Part shown: one piece after another, positions 10,521-21,363 of the stretch | Numbering within the stretch: the first letter of the stretch is position 1 | Layout of the letters: every line of letters starts with the position of its first letter | NCBI GenBank assembly: GCA_000755425.1 | Contig: BBMT01000002.1 | Location: forward strand, 434,001 to 498,000 | Direction of reading: 5' to 3' | Source of the DNA: Vibrio maritimus | Lineage (GTDB): Bacteria; Pseudomonadota; Gammaproteobacteria; Enterobacterales; Vibrionaceae | Length of the DNA stretch: 64,000 nucleotides | Notes under the pieces: model-generated | What the model was told of the DNA's origin: nothing | The model's database searches: none | The model's input: the letters and a program-made list of their open reading frames with translations, nothing else | Made by a program: the position numbers and the translations under genes

Positions 10521-11969
10521 ATGAGATTTATCGTAAAGCCCCATCCAGAGATTTTTGTAAAAAGCGATTCAGTGCGTAAGCGCTTTACAAGGATCCTTGA
10601 GTGCAACCTGCGAATCATTATCCAGCGCCGTACGGAATCGGTGGCGGTATTTAACCGTCGTGATCACATTGAAGTGAGTGCAAGTTCAGACCAATATCAT
10701 AAAGAAGTATTGGAGATCCTGACTCAAACCCCAGGTATCCACCACGTGCTTGAAGTTCAGCAATCTGATTTTACTGACATGCACGATATCTATGAGCAAG
10801 TTCTTGAGCTTAATGGCAAAAATATCGAAGGCAAAACCTTTGTAGTACGTGCGAAGCGTCGTGGTAAGCATGACTTTACTTCGATTGAACTCGAGCGTTA
10901 CGTAGGTGGTGGTCTTAACCAAGCGGTAGAAAGTGCTCGTGTGAAGCTGTCGAAGCCTGATGTGACTGTGAATATCGAAGTAGCGAACGACAAGCTTAAC
11001 CAAGTTATCGCTCGCCACAAAGGTCTTGGCGGCTTCCCGCTAGGGACTCAAGAAGATGTGTTGAGCTTGATTTCGGGTGGTTTCGATTCGGGCGTGTCCA
11101 GTTACCTGCACATTAAGCGCGGTTCAAAAACGCATTACTGCTTTTTCAACCTTGGCGGCCCTGCGCACGAGATCGGCGTAAAGCAAGTGGCTCACTTCCT
11201 TTGGAACAAATACGGCTCGTCAGCGAAGGTGAAGTTCATCTCTGTAGACTTCGAACCAGTTGTTGCTGAGATCCTTGAGAAAGTGGAAGACGGCCAAATG
11301 GGCGTTATCCTCAAGCGTATGTTTATGCGTGCCGGTGGTATGCTGGCTGAGAAGTTCGGCATTGAGGCACTAGTAACAGGTGAAGCGCTAGGTCAGGTTT
11401 CTAGCCAAACATTGACTAACCTTCGCCATATCGATGGCGTAACAGATACGTTGATTCTTCGTCCTCTTATCAACTGGGACAAAGAAGACATCATCGATCT
11501 TGCTCGTGAAATCGGTACCGAAGACTTTGCTAAGACCATGCCTGAATACTGTGGCGTGATCTCTCGTAAACCAACGGTTAAAGCAGTTAAAGCGAAGCTT
11601 GAAGCGGAAGAAGAGAAATTTGATTTCGCTGTACTTGAACAAGTGGTGCGTGATGCTCGTATGATCGATATCCGTGATATCGAGAAAGAGAGCCAAGAGC
11701 AGGCGCCGGAGGTTGAGCAAGTGGAATCGGTTGAAAACGATGCAATCGTACTAGACATTCGTAGTGCAGAAGAGGAAGAAGCAAGCCCATTAGAGCTTGA
11801 TAACGTAGAAGTGAAACATCTGCCGTTCTTCAAACTAGGCACTAAGTTTGGCGACCTTGACCAATCGAAAACGTACCTGTTGTACTGTGACCGTGGCGTA
11901 ATGAGCCGTTTGCAAGCTTTGTACTTGCAGGAGCAGGGCTTCAGCAACGTTAAAGTGTACCGCCCATAG
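10521..11969 (+). CDS. thiI: tRNA 4-thiouridine / thiazole biosynthesis sulfurtransferase ThiI
   Basis: Cytoplasmic enzyme that thiolates U8 of tRNA and, in gammaproteobacteria, supplies sulfur for the thiazole of thiamine. 482 residues: N-terminal ferredoxin-like and THUMP domains, PP-loop ATP site [13 protein letters not shown] (about residue 185), and a C-terminal rhodanese domain with active-site Cys in [11 protein letters not shown] (about residue 460). The start is placed at the ATG at 10521 ([12 protein letters not shown]), discarding 19 upstream codons that do not fit the family. The rhodanese domain is complete, so both functions are expected. Confidence 0.95.
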   Translation: MRFIVKPHPEIFVKSDSVRKRFTRILECNLRIIIQRRTESVAVFNRRDHIEVSASSDQYHKEVLEILTQTPGIHHVLEVQQSDFTDMHDIYEQVLELNGKNIEGKTFVVRAKRRGKHDFTSIELERYVGGGLNQAVESARVKLSKPDVTVNIEVANDKLNQVIARHKGLGGFPLGTQEDVLSLISGGFDSGVSSYLHIKRGSKTHYCFFNLGGPAHEIGVKQVAHFLWNKYGSSAKVKFISVDFEPVVAEILEKVEDGQMGVILKRMFMRAGGMLAEKFGIEALVTGEALGQVSSQTLTNLRHIDGVTDTLILRPLINWDKEDIIDLAREIGTEDFAKTMPEYCGVISRKPTVKAVKAKLEAEEEKFDFAVLEQVVRDARMIDIRDIEKESQEQAPEVEQVESVENDAIVLDIRSAEEEEASPLELDNVEVKHLPFFKLGTKFGDLDQSKTYLLYCDRGVMSRLQALYLQEQGFSNVKVYRP

Positions 11970-12004
11970 GGAGTACACGCCTCGCTCAATCGACGATTTT
12001 AATA

Positions 12005-12039
12005 AGAAAACGCCAAGCGAACTGCTTGGCGTTTTTTTG
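12005..12039 (+). terminator. thiI terminator
   Basis: AAAACGCCAAGC / GCTTGGCGTTTT stem with loop GAACT and a run of T. Confidence 0.88.
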
Positions 12040-12065
12040 TCTGAGCGTTTAAAAATCAACGGGTG

Positions 12066-12094
12066 CAAAAAAGCCAGTCAACAGACTGGCTTTA
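12066..12094 (-). terminator. mltD terminator
   Basis: AAAGCCAGTC / GACTGGCTTT stem with a four-base loop; the A run on its left reads as the U tract on the minus strand. It lies just beyond the mltD stop. Confidence 0.8.
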
Positions 12095-12115
12095 CAACGA
12101 ATACTTAAGTGACGG

Positions 12116-13687
12116 TTAAGCGCTGGTCTTAGTGACGTCAACGTACAGCTTTAACTTCTGACCTGGTTTAAGGTATTTGTTTTTCTGAAGGCTGTTCCAT
12201 TTCACCACATCATTGGTGCGCACTTTAAACTTGTGGGCAATGCCGCTAATGGTGTCACCGCTGCGCACTGAATAGAATATGGTGCGAATGATAGCGCCAT
12301 CGCTAGCACTCTTCCAAATCACTAGTTCTTGACCGACACGCAATGTGTCTCTTGGTCCCATACCATTCCATTTTGCTAATGATTGGTGTGACACCTTGTT
12401 CGCTTTGGCAATCGACCACAAGCTATCACCACTTTCTACCTTATGGGTGACTTTGTAGTTACCACGCGAAGTCGATTGAGTTTTGGCTAGGCGGTTGGCC
12501 GCACTTAGACTGTAAGTGGAGTCGTCTTTGGTTGACGTTGGAACCAAAAGGTATTGGCCTGCACGAATGTTATTGTTGCTTAGACCATTCGCATTACGAA
12601 TTACCTTAGTCGTTGTTTGGTGGCGCTGAGCAATAACACTGAGTGAATCACCTGACTTCACCTTGTAGCGTACTAGGCGCATACCTTTGCCACGATTTTT
12701 CTCAAGCTCGACGCGGAATTTGTCAACGCTATCGATCGGCAGTAGTAGGGTTTGTGGACCATTTGGTGCCGTTGCCCATTGGTTGTATGCAGGATTGTAG
12801 CTTTGTAGTTCCTTGACAGAAATACCGGCGTATTTAGCTGCAATCGCGAGATCAAGCTGTTCATTTGGCTCGACAAGTTCAAGAACGGGTTGGTTTGGAA
12901 TCGCAGGGATATCGACGCCGTACTTCTCGGCGTTGGCGAGAATATCAGCTAAAGCCAACAGTTTCGGAACGTAGCCACTGGTCTCTTTAGGTAGATCTAG
13001 AGAGAAGAAATCGATAGGTTTACCTGCATTGCGATTTTTTCGAATCGCACTAGAGACTCGGCCGCCGCCACTGTTGTAGGCCGCAATCGCATGATTCCAG
13101 TTACCATCAAAGCGTCGGTTAAGCTGCGTTAAGTAATCGAGCGCAGCATTGGTCGACAGTGTTACGTCGCGGCGACCATCAAACCAATAAGTTTGATCTA
13201 GGCCGAACGCTTTGCCAGTGGCTGGAACAAATTGCCACAAACCCGCTGCACTGCCGTGTGAGTATGCAAACGCATCAAACGAGCTTTCTACGATAGGAAG
13301 TAGTGCTAGTTCAAGCGGTAAGTCACGCGCTTCTATCTCTTCAGTAATGAGATATAAAAACGGTTTCGCGCGCTGCGAGACTGTTTTTAAGTGATTTGGG
13401 TGCTTGATGTACCATTTGCGATAGTAATCGACTTTCGCATTATCCGGGATCTCCATCTCCAACTGCATCGCGATACGTTTCCAAACGTCCTCTTGTTGTT
13501 GAGGCGTGAGTGCTTTCGGTGCAGGTTTTACTTCAGGAGTGGTAACGGAAACGGGCTTTGTTGTTTTAGTTGTCGCTGTTTCTGCAGGAGAGTTGGTTGG
13601 CTCTGTTGTGGTGCTGCTTGTATCTGGCTGAGTCATTTGACAACCAGCCAGCAACAGGGCAAATGCCCAACTGTATTTCTTATGCAT
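12116..13687 (-). CDS. mltD: Membrane-bound lytic murein transglycosylase D
   Basis: Outer-membrane lipoprotein that cleaves peptidoglycan glycan strands to 1,6-anhydro products. 523 residues with a lipobox FALLLAGC (Cys about 16), a low-complexity Thr/Pro-rich linker, an SLT domain with catalytic Glu in ALLPIVESSFDAFAYSHGSAA and LWQFVPATG, then three LysM repeats near the C-terminus (YKVKSGDSLSVIAQ, HKVESGDSLWSIAK, YSVRSGDTISGIAH). Three LysM copies fit this family. It is divergent from nothing nearby; gloB upstream lies on the same strand. Confidence 0.95.
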   Translation of the reverse strand: MHKKYSWAFALLLAGCQMTQPDTSSTTTEPTNSPAETATTKTTKPVSVTTPEVKPAPKALTPQQQEDVWKRIAMQLEMEIPDNAKVDYYRKWYIKHPNHLKTVSQRAKPFLYLITEEIEARDLPLELALLPIVESSFDAFAYSHGSAAGLWQFVPATGKAFGLDQTYWFDGRRDVTLSTNAALDYLTQLNRRFDGNWNHAIAAYNSGGGRVSSAIRKNRNAGKPIDFFSLDLPKETSGYVPKLLALADILANAEKYGVDIPAIPNQPVLELVEPNEQLDLAIAAKYAGISVKELQSYNPAYNQWATAPNGPQTLLLPIDSVDKFRVELEKNRGKGMRLVRYKVKSGDSLSVIAQRHQTTTKVIRNANGLSNNNIRAGQYLLVPTSTKDDSTYSLSAANRLAKTQSTSRGNYKVTHKVESGDSLWSIAKANKVSHQSLAKWNGMGPRDTLRVGQELVIWKSASDGAIIRTIFYSVRSGDTISGIAHKFKVRTNDVVKWNSLQKNKYLKPGQKLKLYVDVTKTSA

Positions 13688-13763
13688 TGTGTTTGCTACA
13701 ACCTCTTACTTGAACGGTTGAGCATAATACTAATAGGCGTTGGGCCAAACAAGCAGCAAAACG

Positions 13764-14522
13764 TTAAAATTCGTTCTTCCACTCACGTAATGCGGTAAAA
13801 GTGGCTAAGGGATCATTATTCGCACTACGATTTGCTACCGAGTTCACAACTTCGGTTTGCGTGGTGCGCAAGAACGGGTTGATGCGTTTTTCCACGGCAA
13901 TCGATGTAGGTAAAGTCGGAAGGCCTTTGGCTCTTTTCTGATTCGCATCATCGCGATATTGGTGCAGAAATTCATTGTGCGGCTCAACGGCAAGTGCAAA
14001 CGCGAGGTTACTCAGCGTATATTCGTGCGTGCAGTACACTTCTGTTTCTTCCGGCAGTAGCGTGAGCTTTTGCAGTGAGTTGTACATTTGCTCTGGCGTG
14101 CCTTCAAAGATTCGCCCGCAACCGGCTGAGAATAAAACGTCACCACAAAATAGCTTACCATCACCGACATAACCAATGTGATCGAGCGTGTGGCCAGGCA
14201 AGTTCAATACTAGAAACTCTTCGTGGAAAAGGTTAATGCGGTGACCTTCGGCCACTCTGTGGGTTAGATGTTCAGTCGAAGAGTGTTCAGGACCGATGAC
14301 ACTGATAGATGGATATTTCTCAATCAGTTTGGCGATGCCGCCGGTATGATCCCAATGATGGTGGGTGACTAGAATAGTCACGAGCTCAAGATTGTGCTGC
14401 TCTAGATAGTTAATCACGGGCTCTGCATCACCTGGATCGACAACAGCACACAAGTTTTGGTTATTTTGTATAAGCCAGATGTAATTGTCATTAAATGCAG
14501 GTATGCTTTTGATATGTAACAT
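13764..14522 (-). CDS. gloB: Hydroxyacylglutathione hydrolase (glyoxalase II)
   Basis: Metallo-beta-lactamase fold enzyme that hydrolyses S-lactoylglutathione, the second step of methylglyoxal removal. 252 residues from [14 protein letters not shown]; the start at 14522 is preferred to the longer one at 14621, which would overlap the divergent methyltransferase. The binuclear metal site [10 protein letters not shown] is complete, with further ligands in LPGHTLDH and FCGDVLF. The promoter region is shared with the divergent YafS-like gene (38 bases between starts). Confidence 0.95.
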   Translation of the reverse strand: MLHIKSIPAFNDNYIWLIQNNQNLCAVVDPGDAEPVINYLEQHNLELVTILVTHHHWDHTGGIAKLIEKYPSISVIGPEHSSTEHLTHRVAEGHRINLFHEEFLVLNLPGHTLDHIGYVGDGKLFCGDVLFSAGCGRIFEGTPEQMYNSLQKLTLLPEETEVYCTHEYTLSNLAFALAVEPHNEFLHQYRDDANQKRAKGLPTLPTSIAVEKRINPFLRTTQTEVVNSVANRSANNDPLATFTALREWKNEF

Positions 14523-14560
14523 TGTTGTTTCTCCAGTTCGGTTTGGGAGATTGCCCGAAT

Positions 14561-15309
14561 ATGAAACCAGCTCGCAGCAAGAAAAAAGTAGACCATCCCC
14601 ACTCCTGGATGAACTCGCCAATGGGCAGTGGGTATCAGAGTCGATTCAAACGCGCCTTGATGAGTGGTGCCCTAAGCTATTTGGCTATCACTTACTTAAG
14701 TTAGGTGGTTTGAGCTGCGAGTTAACCAGTTGCAATTGCAATATTCAGCATCAAGTGAATCTTGACGTTAAAAACCCTCTTCACAATGTTATCGCTGACC
14801 GCTACGAATTGCCATTTTTAGAAAAGAGTTTTGATGCGATAGTGATGTCGCACCAACTGGAGTACGCAGAAGATCCCCATCGTTTATTGCGCGAAGTAGA
14901 TCGTGTGATGATGGATGATGGTTATTTGATTTTGACCGGGTTTAACCCAATGAGTTTTACAGGATTGGCAAGCCTGATGCCATGGCGTAAAAACAATTTT
15001 CCGTGGAGTGGACGAATGTTCACGCCGGGGCGCATCAAAGATTGGCTAGGGGTACTTAATTACCAAGTCGTATATGCCGATACTTATGCCCTGTTTCCAA
15101 TGAAACGCTATCGCACCATGTGGACTTGGCTAGAGAGCAGTATGGGGGATTGGGCATCGCCAATGGGCAGTCTGTATTTTATCGTCGCTAGAAAGCGCAC
15201 CTATCCGCTAAAACCGATCAAACCGCATTGGCGTCTGAAAAAGAAACTGACGCCCGCTAGCGTCAGTTATCGAACAGTAGATAAGCAGCAGTCTGGTGAT
15301 TGTCGTTAA
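14561..15309 (+). CDS. YafS-like class I SAM-dependent methyltransferase (one frameshift)
   Basis: The N-terminus [16 protein letters not shown] lies in one frame and the body ([45 protein letters not shown]) in another. They join near 14608 if one base is added, giving about 249 residues. The start at 14561 follows a GGGAGA ribosome site and matches the MKPAR start I recall for E. coli YafS, which also sits between gloB and rnhA. The [12 protein letters not shown] and [12 protein letters not shown] segments are Rossmann methyltransferase motifs IV-V (Methyltransf_11 type). The methyl acceptor is unknown. Confidence 0.85.
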
Positions 15310-15770
15310 CTAGGCTGATAACCCGTATCTTCTTCGGTTGGGTTTTCCGCCGCCGCTCTTGCTAGCTCATCACACATTTCATTCTCTCGATGACCTGCGT
15401 GACCTTTTACCCAGCGCCAATCAACCGAATGACGAGCCGTTTCGGCATCGAGTGCTTTCCAAAGATCAGCGTTTTTCACAGGCTTCTTGTCAGCGGTTTT
15501 CCAGCCACGTTTTTTCCAGTTGTGGATCCATTGTGTAATGCCTTGACGCACATACTGGCTATCGGTGGTAAGGATCACTTCGCACGGCTCTTTAAGTGCT
15601 TGTAATGCGACGATGGTCGCCAGCATTTCCATGCGATTGTTGGTGGTTAGGGTATAGCCTTTGGCTAGGGTCTTTTCATTCTGCTTGTAACGCAGAACAA
15701 TGCCGTAACCGCCAGGGCCCGGATTACCTAAACAAGAACCATCTGTGAAAATTTCAACCTGCTTCGTCAT
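15306..15770 (-). CDS. rnhA: Ribonuclease HI
   Basis: Cleaves RNA in RNA-DNA hybrids; works in Okazaki primer and R-loop removal. 154 residues with the acidic catalytic residues in [23 protein letters not shown] and TTDSQYV, and a C-terminal [12 protein letters not shown] handle region. It overlaps the methyltransferase end by four bases on the opposite strand and is divergent from dnaQ 57 bases away, the standard arrangement in enterics and vibrios. Confidence 0.97.
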   Translation of the reverse strand: MTKQVEIFTDGSCLGNPGPGGYGIVLRYKQNEKTLAKGYTLTTNNRMEMLATIVALQALKEPCEVILTTDSQYVRQGITQWIHNWKKRGWKTADKKPVKNADLWKALDAETARHSVDWRWVKGHAGHRENEMCDELARAAAENPTEEDTGYQPS

Positions 15771-15827
15771 GATTTGATACTATAGAGTCTTGAACGTTTA
15801 TCTACATAGTCTGACATACATAACGCC

Positions 15828-16571
15828 ATGAATACCAGTCACAATCCAGAACAGCGCCGAATTGTGGTACTCGATACCGAAACCACAGGTATGAATCGTG
15901 AGGGTGGCCCTCACTATATGGGACATCGCATCATTGAAATTGGTGCTGTTGAGATCATCAACCGCAAGCTGACTGGCCGTCACTTTCACGTCTATCTTAA
16001 GCCTGACATGCCAATTCAGCCTGACGCGATCGACGTTCACGGTATTACTGATGAATTCCTACTCGATAAGCCGGTTTATAAGCAAGTGCATGAAGAGTTC
16101 TTAGACTTCATCAAGGGCGCTGAGCTTGTGGCGCACAACGCGCCCTTCGACGTGGGCTTTATGGATCACGAATTTGGTATGCTGGATGCCGCGATCGGTT
16201 CTACTGACCAATATTGTAAGGTCACTGATACCCTTGCCATGGCAAAGCGCATGGCCAACATGCCGGCGAGAAAAAACCTCGACTCTTTGGCAAAACACTA
16301 CACCATCGATACCTCTGCACGTATTCTCCACGGCGCATTGCTCGATGCGGAGATCTTGGCTGACGTTTATCTGGCGATGACGGGTGGTCAAACGTCAATG
16401 CAGTTTAATGCGGGTCAGTCAGATGGTGATGCTGGTGGCGAATCTATTAAGCGCCTCACATCTTCAAGAAAATCATTAAAGGTTTTGATGGCCTCTGCCG
16501 ATGAAATGGATGCGCACAGTGCGCGTTTAGATATCGTTGAAAAAGGCGGCAGTTGTCTCTGGCGTCAGTAG
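15828..16571 (+). CDS. dnaQ: DNA polymerase III epsilon subunit (proofreading 3'-5' exonuclease)
   Basis: 247 residues. The DEDDh exonuclease motifs are all present: ExoI VVLDTETTGMN, ExoII AHNAPFDVGF, ExoIII HGALLDAEILADVY. The C-terminal tail after about residue 190 is the polymerase alpha contact region and is poorly conserved. The TIGR03503 gene begins 9 bases after its stop, so the two are probably co-transcribed. Confidence 0.97.
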   Translation: MNTSHNPEQRRIVVLDTETTGMNREGGPHYMGHRIIEIGAVEIINRKLTGRHFHVYLKPDMPIQPDAIDVHGITDEFLLDKPVYKQVHEEFLDFIKGAELVAHNAPFDVGFMDHEFGMLDAAIGSTDQYCKVTDTLAMAKRMANMPARKNLDSLAKHYTIDTSARILHGALLDAEILADVYLAMTGGQTSMQFNAGQSDGDAGGESIKRLTSSRKSLKVLMASADEMDAHSARLDIVEKGGSCLWRQ

Positions 16572-16580
16572 GAGAGAGTC

Positions 16581-17837
16581 ATGCAGAGGATAATGCTAGC
16601 GATAGCCATGTGGTTGTTGCTGACAGTGGGGGCGGTCGCGAGTGAATCCTCAATGCCTTTTCTCGACAACCGTTTTCGGGTTGATGAAACCGTCGATAGG
16701 ATTACTTTCTTAGTCTACCGCCAAGAGCGCTCTAAGCCAGTTACACTCGTTAGACCCGATGGTAAAAAATACTATGCTTGGCGTCACCCGTCTCACGTCC
16801 GCTGGATAGAAGAGCCAACGGTTGATGTGATTACCATCGAGCGCCCTATGCCAGGTCCTTGGCAGGCGATTGGCAAAGTAAGTCCGAAAAACAATATTCA
16901 AATTATTTCTCAGTTGAGCCTTAAAGCAGAAACGCTCCCCCAACGTATTTATCAAGGGGAAAAGCTTAAGTTTACTGCTTGGTTGATGAGTGATGATGAG
17001 CCGCTGATTGTAGAAAATATTCTTGATAGGGTTAACCTTCGCGTGGTGATGACCCGTTATCTAGAAGAGCAGACCCAGAAAAATAGCCAACAGAGTGAAA
17101 AGATAGCGCCGGTGCCTATTGTCATCGGTGAGTTCTTTGATAATGGTGAAGGGTTAGATGAGCGCTCCGGTGACGGTGTGTTTACTGTAGAGTTGCCTAT
17201 CTCGGTCGAGCCAGGCAAATACAACGTTCGAATTACCACTGGCAATGGTGTGTTCTTGCGCGCGCTTGAACAAGAAGTTTTTATCTACCCAACACCATTT
17301 GTCACACGCTTTGTCCAAGGGGAAGGTGATACTCCGCATCAGGTGGTGGTTCGCGGTGAACCTGCGACTCTGGAGACCGGCTCTCTTGCCGCATCGATAG
17401 AACTGCTGCAGCCAGATGACAGTCAAAGCGTTGCTCAGGATCAAGCGGATAAAGGTGAGAACGATATGGTAGTGTCGTTTCACGATAGCGATCAAATCGG
17501 TACTTATAGCTGGTCTGGTACTGTCTATGCCAATGAATCTGCCACTGGACGCCCTTTGGTGTTTGAGTTGCCAAACCGCACCTTTAGCGTAGTGGGTACG
17601 ATTGATCTTGCGAAAGCGGAACAAATGCAGAAGGCCGCTCGTGAGGCAAGGAAAAAAGCCGAACAAGAAGCGCAGATATTGGCGCATCGTCAACAGGTGC
17701 GTCAAAACGCGATCATCGCGATTGCAGTCGGCAATGTGGTATTAATTGTGGTGGGTGGTTTGATCTGGTGGTTCATCAGACGCCGCAGAGCCATTAAAGC
17801 TTCGCTGCCAGAAATGCAGTTGAAAATGCCAGGTTGA
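16581..17837 (+). CDS. TIGR03503 family protein, membrane-anchored periplasmic
   Basis: 418 residues. An N-terminal signal peptide (IMLAIAMWLLLTVGAVASE) leads a periplasmic region with beta-rich segments. A charged helix (about 345-375, Lys/Ala/Glu-rich) precedes a C-terminal membrane helix (AIIAIAVGNVVLIVVGGLIW) and a short basic tail RRRRAIKA. The topology implies a large periplasmic domain held by a C-terminal anchor. The family has no known function; its place after dnaQ is conserved in vibrios as far as I recall. Confidence 0.8.
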   Translation: MQRIMLAIAMWLLLTVGAVASESSMPFLDNRFRVDETVDRITFLVYRQERSKPVTLVRPDGKKYYAWRHPSHVRWIEEPTVDVITIERPMPGPWQAIGKVSPKNNIQIISQLSLKAETLPQRIYQGEKLKFTAWLMSDDEPLIVENILDRVNLRVVMTRYLEEQTQKNSQQSEKIAPVPIVIGEFFDNGEGLDERSGDGVFTVELPISVEPGKYNVRITTGNGVFLRALEQEVFIYPTPFVTRFVQGEGDTPHQVVVRGEPATLETGSLAASIELLQPDDSQSVAQDQADKGENDMVVSFHDSDQIGTYSWSGTVYANESATGRPLVFELPNRTFSVVGTIDLAKAEQMQKAAREARKKAEQEAQILAHRQQVRQNAIIAIAVGNVVLIVVGGLIWWFIRRRRAIKASLPEMQLKMPG

Positions 17838-17895
17838 TATTAGCCTTGACCGAAGAGCTATAGACTCAAAAGCGTTGCACCAAAAGTTGTGCATT

Positions 17896-17932
17896 AAAAA
17901 GCCAGCAAGGTTTCCCTTGCTGGCTTTGTTTT
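17896..17932. terminator. Bidirectional terminator between TIGR03503 gene and fadE
   Basis: A 13-bp perfect stem AAAGCCAGCAAGG / CCTTGCTGGCTTT with four-base loop, A run on the left and T-rich tract on the right, lies between convergent genes. Confidence 0.88.
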
Positions 17933-17960
17933 ATGTATCAAAGCGTACGTTATTCAGAAC

Positions 17961-20405
17961 TTACGCGACTTCCTCCATCGCCGGATAAACGGGCTTTGCT
18001 GCCAGCTCCTCCGGTGAGAAGTCATCAACATTGATAGTGTATAGACGATGCGCTTCAGCAGTGGTCAACAGCTGTGCTTCTTCTTGAGTAATGATGCCTT
18101 TCTCTAAACCAATCACCGCTACTTTATCAAGTTGGGTAAATGGACGACGTTGTTCAATGGCTTTGCACACTTTAGTAAACACTGGCTCGGCGCGCAGAAT
18201 GATGTCTAGCGCTTGCTCAATGCGACCAACGGCATTGTACTCGGTTGGTTCGAAATACTGACCATAACCTAAGCGGGTACGTGCTGCGCTAGGAGTTTGC
18301 AGAATACGTGCTACCTGGCTATCAAGCTTGTCCGATGGCGCTTTACGTACAGTGCCGAGAGGTAAAACAATCACGCGTAGTAAGCGGCCGATGGCTTTAT
18401 TTGGAAAGTTTGCTAAGAAGTCATCCAGTGCCTGCTCGGCTTGCAGCAAGCTATCTTGCATGCCCCAGTGAAGCATAGGTAAATCTTCGCTGTTGCGCCC
18501 TTCAACGTCATAGCGCTTAAGCGTTGCGCTGCTCAGATAAAGCTGACTCAAAATATCGCCTAGGCGAGCGGATAAGCGCTCTTTGCGTTTCAGCGACCCA
18601 CCAAGTACTGCCATGGATACATCAGACAGTAGAGCTAAGTTTGCGCTGTAACGGTTGAGCTGTTGATAGTAGCGAGTAGTGACATCTTTATGTGGTGCAG
18701 AAGAGCCACGACCATCAGTTAGGCCTAGCCAGAAACTGCGCACTAAGTTACTCACCGTAAAGGCAACGTGACCGGCTAGTGCTTTATCAAACTTGTCGAC
18801 GGCGTTTGAAGCGGTTGAGTGAGCGGCTTCCATTTCTTCCAATACGTAAGGATGGCAGCGAATGGCACCTTGACCGTAGATGATCATCGAACGAGTTAAG
18901 ATATTGGCACCTTCTACCGTGATAGCAACAGGTGCACCTTGGTAGCCACGACCGAGGAAATTTGAAGGGCCAAGACATATACCTTTACCGCCGACAATGT
19001 CCATCGCATCAATGATGCTGCGCTGTCCTCGGTGAGTACAGTGGTATTTGACGATGGCAGAGATAACCGATGGCTTTTCCCCTAGGTCGATACCCGTTAC
19101 GGTTAGGCGACTTGCTGCATCCATCACGTACGCATTGCCACCTAGGCGTGCTAGTGGCTCTTCAATGCCTTCCATGTGACCGATAGGCTGTTTAAATTGA
19201 CGACGAATGCGAGCGTAAGCACCGGTTGCGAGAGCAGCAGTCTTGATGCCACCCGTTGAGCTTGATGGCAGAGTGATACCACGACCAACAGATAAACATT
19301 CAACCAACATACGCCAGCCCTGGCCAGCCATCTTTTGGCCACCAATAATGAAATCGATTGGAACAAAAATCTCATTGGCACGAGTTGGACCATTTTGGAA
19401 TGGCACATTCAGTGGGAAGTGGCGATTTCCTATTTCCACGCCTTTTAGATGAGTCGGGATTAGAGCACAGGTAATACCAAGATCTTCTTTGTCACCCAAT
19501 AGGCCTTCCGGATCTCTAAGCTTGAAAGCTAGACCCAACACAGTCGCGACTGGCGCAAGGGTAATATAGCGCTTGTTCCACGTCAGCTTCATACCCAAAA
19601 CTTCTTTGCCTTCCCATTGTCCTTTACACACAACGCCAAAGTCTGGAATCGAGCCCGCATCAGAGCCAGCCTCTGGACTGGTTAGGGCAAAACATGGGAT
19701 CTCTTTACCAATCGCAAGTCTTGGTAGGTAGTAGTCTTTTTGTTCTTCCGTACCATAGTGCTGCAGAAGCTCACCTGGACCTAATGAGTTCGGCACGCCG
19801 ACGGTTGAAGAGACAACGCTCGATACGCCACACAGTTTTTGTAGTACGCAAGACTGTGCGTAAGCAGAAAACTCAAGACCACCATATTGCTTTTTGATGA
19901 TCATCGCGAAGAACTTGTTGTCTTTAAGGTATTGCCAAATCTCTGGCGGAAGATCTGCTAGTTCGTGGGTGATTTGGTAATCGTTGATCATCGCGCATAC
20001 TTCGTTAACAGGGCCATCGAGAAAAGCTTGTTCTTCCTCAGTGAGCTTTGATGGAGTGATATTTTGCAGCTTTTGCCAATCAGGCTTACCTTTAAACAGT
20101 TCTGCTTCCCACCAAACTGTGCCTGCATCCAGAGCTTCTTTCTCCGTTTGCGACATGGCAGGGAGGACTTTCTTAAACACTGCGAGCGCCTTAGCAGAGA
20201 CAAGTGATTGTCTAATCGATGGTACACACATTACGGCCACAGTGGCGATGTAGAGTGCCCATGAGATAGCTCCGAATACGCTCAGTAGTGTGCCAAGCAC
20301 CATCGCTGAGGTGATTAACAAAAGGGATTTTGCCAGCGACGCTCGTTGATAAAAGCTGATACCAATAGCGCCGACTAAGGCGACGAGAGAGAGCAAGATG
20401 TCCAT
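17961..20405 (-). CDS. fadE: Acyl-CoA dehydrogenase FadE
   Basis: Flavoenzyme catalysing the first oxidation step of fatty-acid beta-oxidation. 814 residues, the long FadE form with two N-terminal hydrophobic segments (residues 1-70) that suggest inner-membrane association. The ACAD core starts near residue 110 and contains [20 protein letters not shown] (FAD/substrate region) and the C-terminal helical domain with [21 protein letters not shown]1974-type C-terminal extension follows. The frame is intact. An upstream FadR-like site fits fatty-acid control. Confidence 0.95.
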   Translation of the reverse strand: MDILLSLVALVGAIGISFYQRASLAKSLLLITSAMVLGTLLSVFGAISWALYIATVAVMCVPSIRQSLVSAKALAVFKKVLPAMSQTEKEALDAGTVWWEAELFKGKPDWQKLQNITPSKLTEEEQAFLDGPVNEVCAMINDYQITHELADLPPEIWQYLKDNKFFAMIIKKQYGGLEFSAYAQSCVLQKLCGVSSVVSSTVGVPNSLGPGELLQHYGTEEQKDYYLPRLAIGKEIPCFALTSPEAGSDAGSIPDFGVVCKGQWEGKEVLGMKLTWNKRYITLAPVATVLGLAFKLRDPEGLLGDKEDLGITCALIPTHLKGVEIGNRHFPLNVPFQNGPTRANEIFVPIDFIIGGQKMAGQGWRMLVECLSVGRGITLPSSSTGGIKTAALATGAYARIRRQFKQPIGHMEGIEEPLARLGGNAYVMDAASRLTVTGIDLGEKPSVISAIVKYHCTHRGQRSIIDAMDIVGGKGICLGPSNFLGRGYQGAPVAITVEGANILTRSMIIYGQGAIRCHPYVLEEMEAAHSTASNAVDKFDKALAGHVAFTVSNLVRSFWLGLTDGRGSSAPHKDVTTRYYQQLNRYSANLALLSDVSMAVLGGSLKRKERLSARLGDILSQLYLSSATLKRYDVEGRNSEDLPMLHWGMQDSLLQAEQALDDFLANFPNKAIGRLLRVIVLPLGTVRKAPSDKLDSQVARILQTPSAARTRLGYGQYFEPTEYNAVGRIEQALDIILRAEPVFTKVCKAIEQRRPFTQLDKVAVIGLEKGIITQEEAQLLTTAEAHRLYTINVDDFSPEELAAKPVYPAMEEVA

Positions 20406-20739
20406 GATGGTTCCTTTATCTGGGTACTTATTGTTGTTTTGGGTCAGTTTGCTGTGGTACTGACTCTTATCTGTACGGGAAAGGTAAGAGGTCGTACCAG
20501 TAATAATTGTAATTAAAATATTGCACAGATGTAAAATCTGTCAAGTAATTGCTCTAGTTGATTGCAAAATAAGCGGCTTAGGCAGCACTTTGTCTGCCAA
20601 ACGTCAATTTGAACAACAATATTGATGAAATTGGTGCCGTGGTCATATGCCATCTATCGACAGAGTTGACGGTTTATAGGTAAACTCAGATTCAACAGCC
20701 ATCGCTTAGGTATGGCCAAAAAACAAAGAGAACAACACC
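20406..20739. other. Intergenic region between divergent fadE and gmhA
   Basis: This 334-base gap carries the promoters of the two divergent genes, including the FadR-like site at 20487-20501. The stretch 20510-20700 is AT-rich with no ORF or strong hairpin that I can see. Confidence 0.5.
20487..20501 (-). promoter_or_regulatory. FadR-like operator upstream of fadE
   Basis: On the minus strand the 15-mer begins ACTGGT and has GACC at positions 9-12, matching 11 of 14 fixed positions of ACTGGTC-N-GACCAGT. It lies 82 bases upstream of the fadE start. FadR control of fadE is known in enterics and vibrios; this site is inferred from match and position only. Confidence 0.5.
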
Positions 20740-21314
20740 ATGTACCAAGACTTGATTAGAAACGAGCTAACTGAAGCTGCTGAAGTACTAAATAAATTCT
20801 TAAGTGACGACCACAACATTGCTCAGATAGAAGCCGCTGCGAAGATGATCGCTGATTCTTTTAAGCAAGAGGGTAAAGTGCTGTCTTGTGGTAATGGTGG
20901 CTCGCACTGTGACGCCATGCATTTTGCTGAAGAGTTGACGGGTCGCTATCGTGAAAACCGTCCGGGTTACGCTGGTATTGCGATTTCTGATCCTAGTCAC
21001 CTTTCTTGCGTGAGTAACGATTTCGGATACGACTTTGTCTTTTCTCGTTACGTAGAGGCAGTAGGTCGCAGTGGTGACGTGCTGTTTGGTCTATCAACGT
21101 CTGGGAACTCAGGTAATATCCTAAAGGCGATTGATGCGGCTAAAGCAAAAGGTATGAAAACCATCGCTCTAACGGGTAAAGATGGCGGTAAAATGGCGGG
21201 TCTGGCGGATATTGAAATTCGTGTACCGCATTTTGGCTACGCTGACCGCATTCAAGAAGTCATATTAAAATCATCCACATCATTATCCAATTGGTTGAAA
21301 AAGAGATGGAATAG
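20740..21314 (+). CDS. gmhA: Phosphoheptose isomerase (one frameshift near the C-terminus)
   Basis: SIS-domain isomerase making sedoheptulose-7-phosphate into D-glycero-D-manno-heptose-7-phosphate for LPS inner core. Motifs: [21 protein letters not shown] and [11 protein letters not shown]. The frame slips near 21261: adding one C after GAAGT restores Glu-Val-His-Ile-Lys-Ile-Ile-His, the conserved C-terminal helix, and the stop TAG at 21312-21314, giving 191 residues. Read without repair, it ends in an unrelated [10 protein letters not shown] tail. yafJ follows in the same direction. Confidence 0.94.
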
Positions 21315-21363
21315 CACTTTGCTATTGTGATGATAACTAGGAATCAAGAGAGTAGGGAACTCA

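Noticed and set aside
20740..21330. gmhA with a novel C-terminal extension ([10 protein letters not shown]...)
   Set aside because: The tail arises from one missing C; the corrected frame gives the conserved helix and stop.
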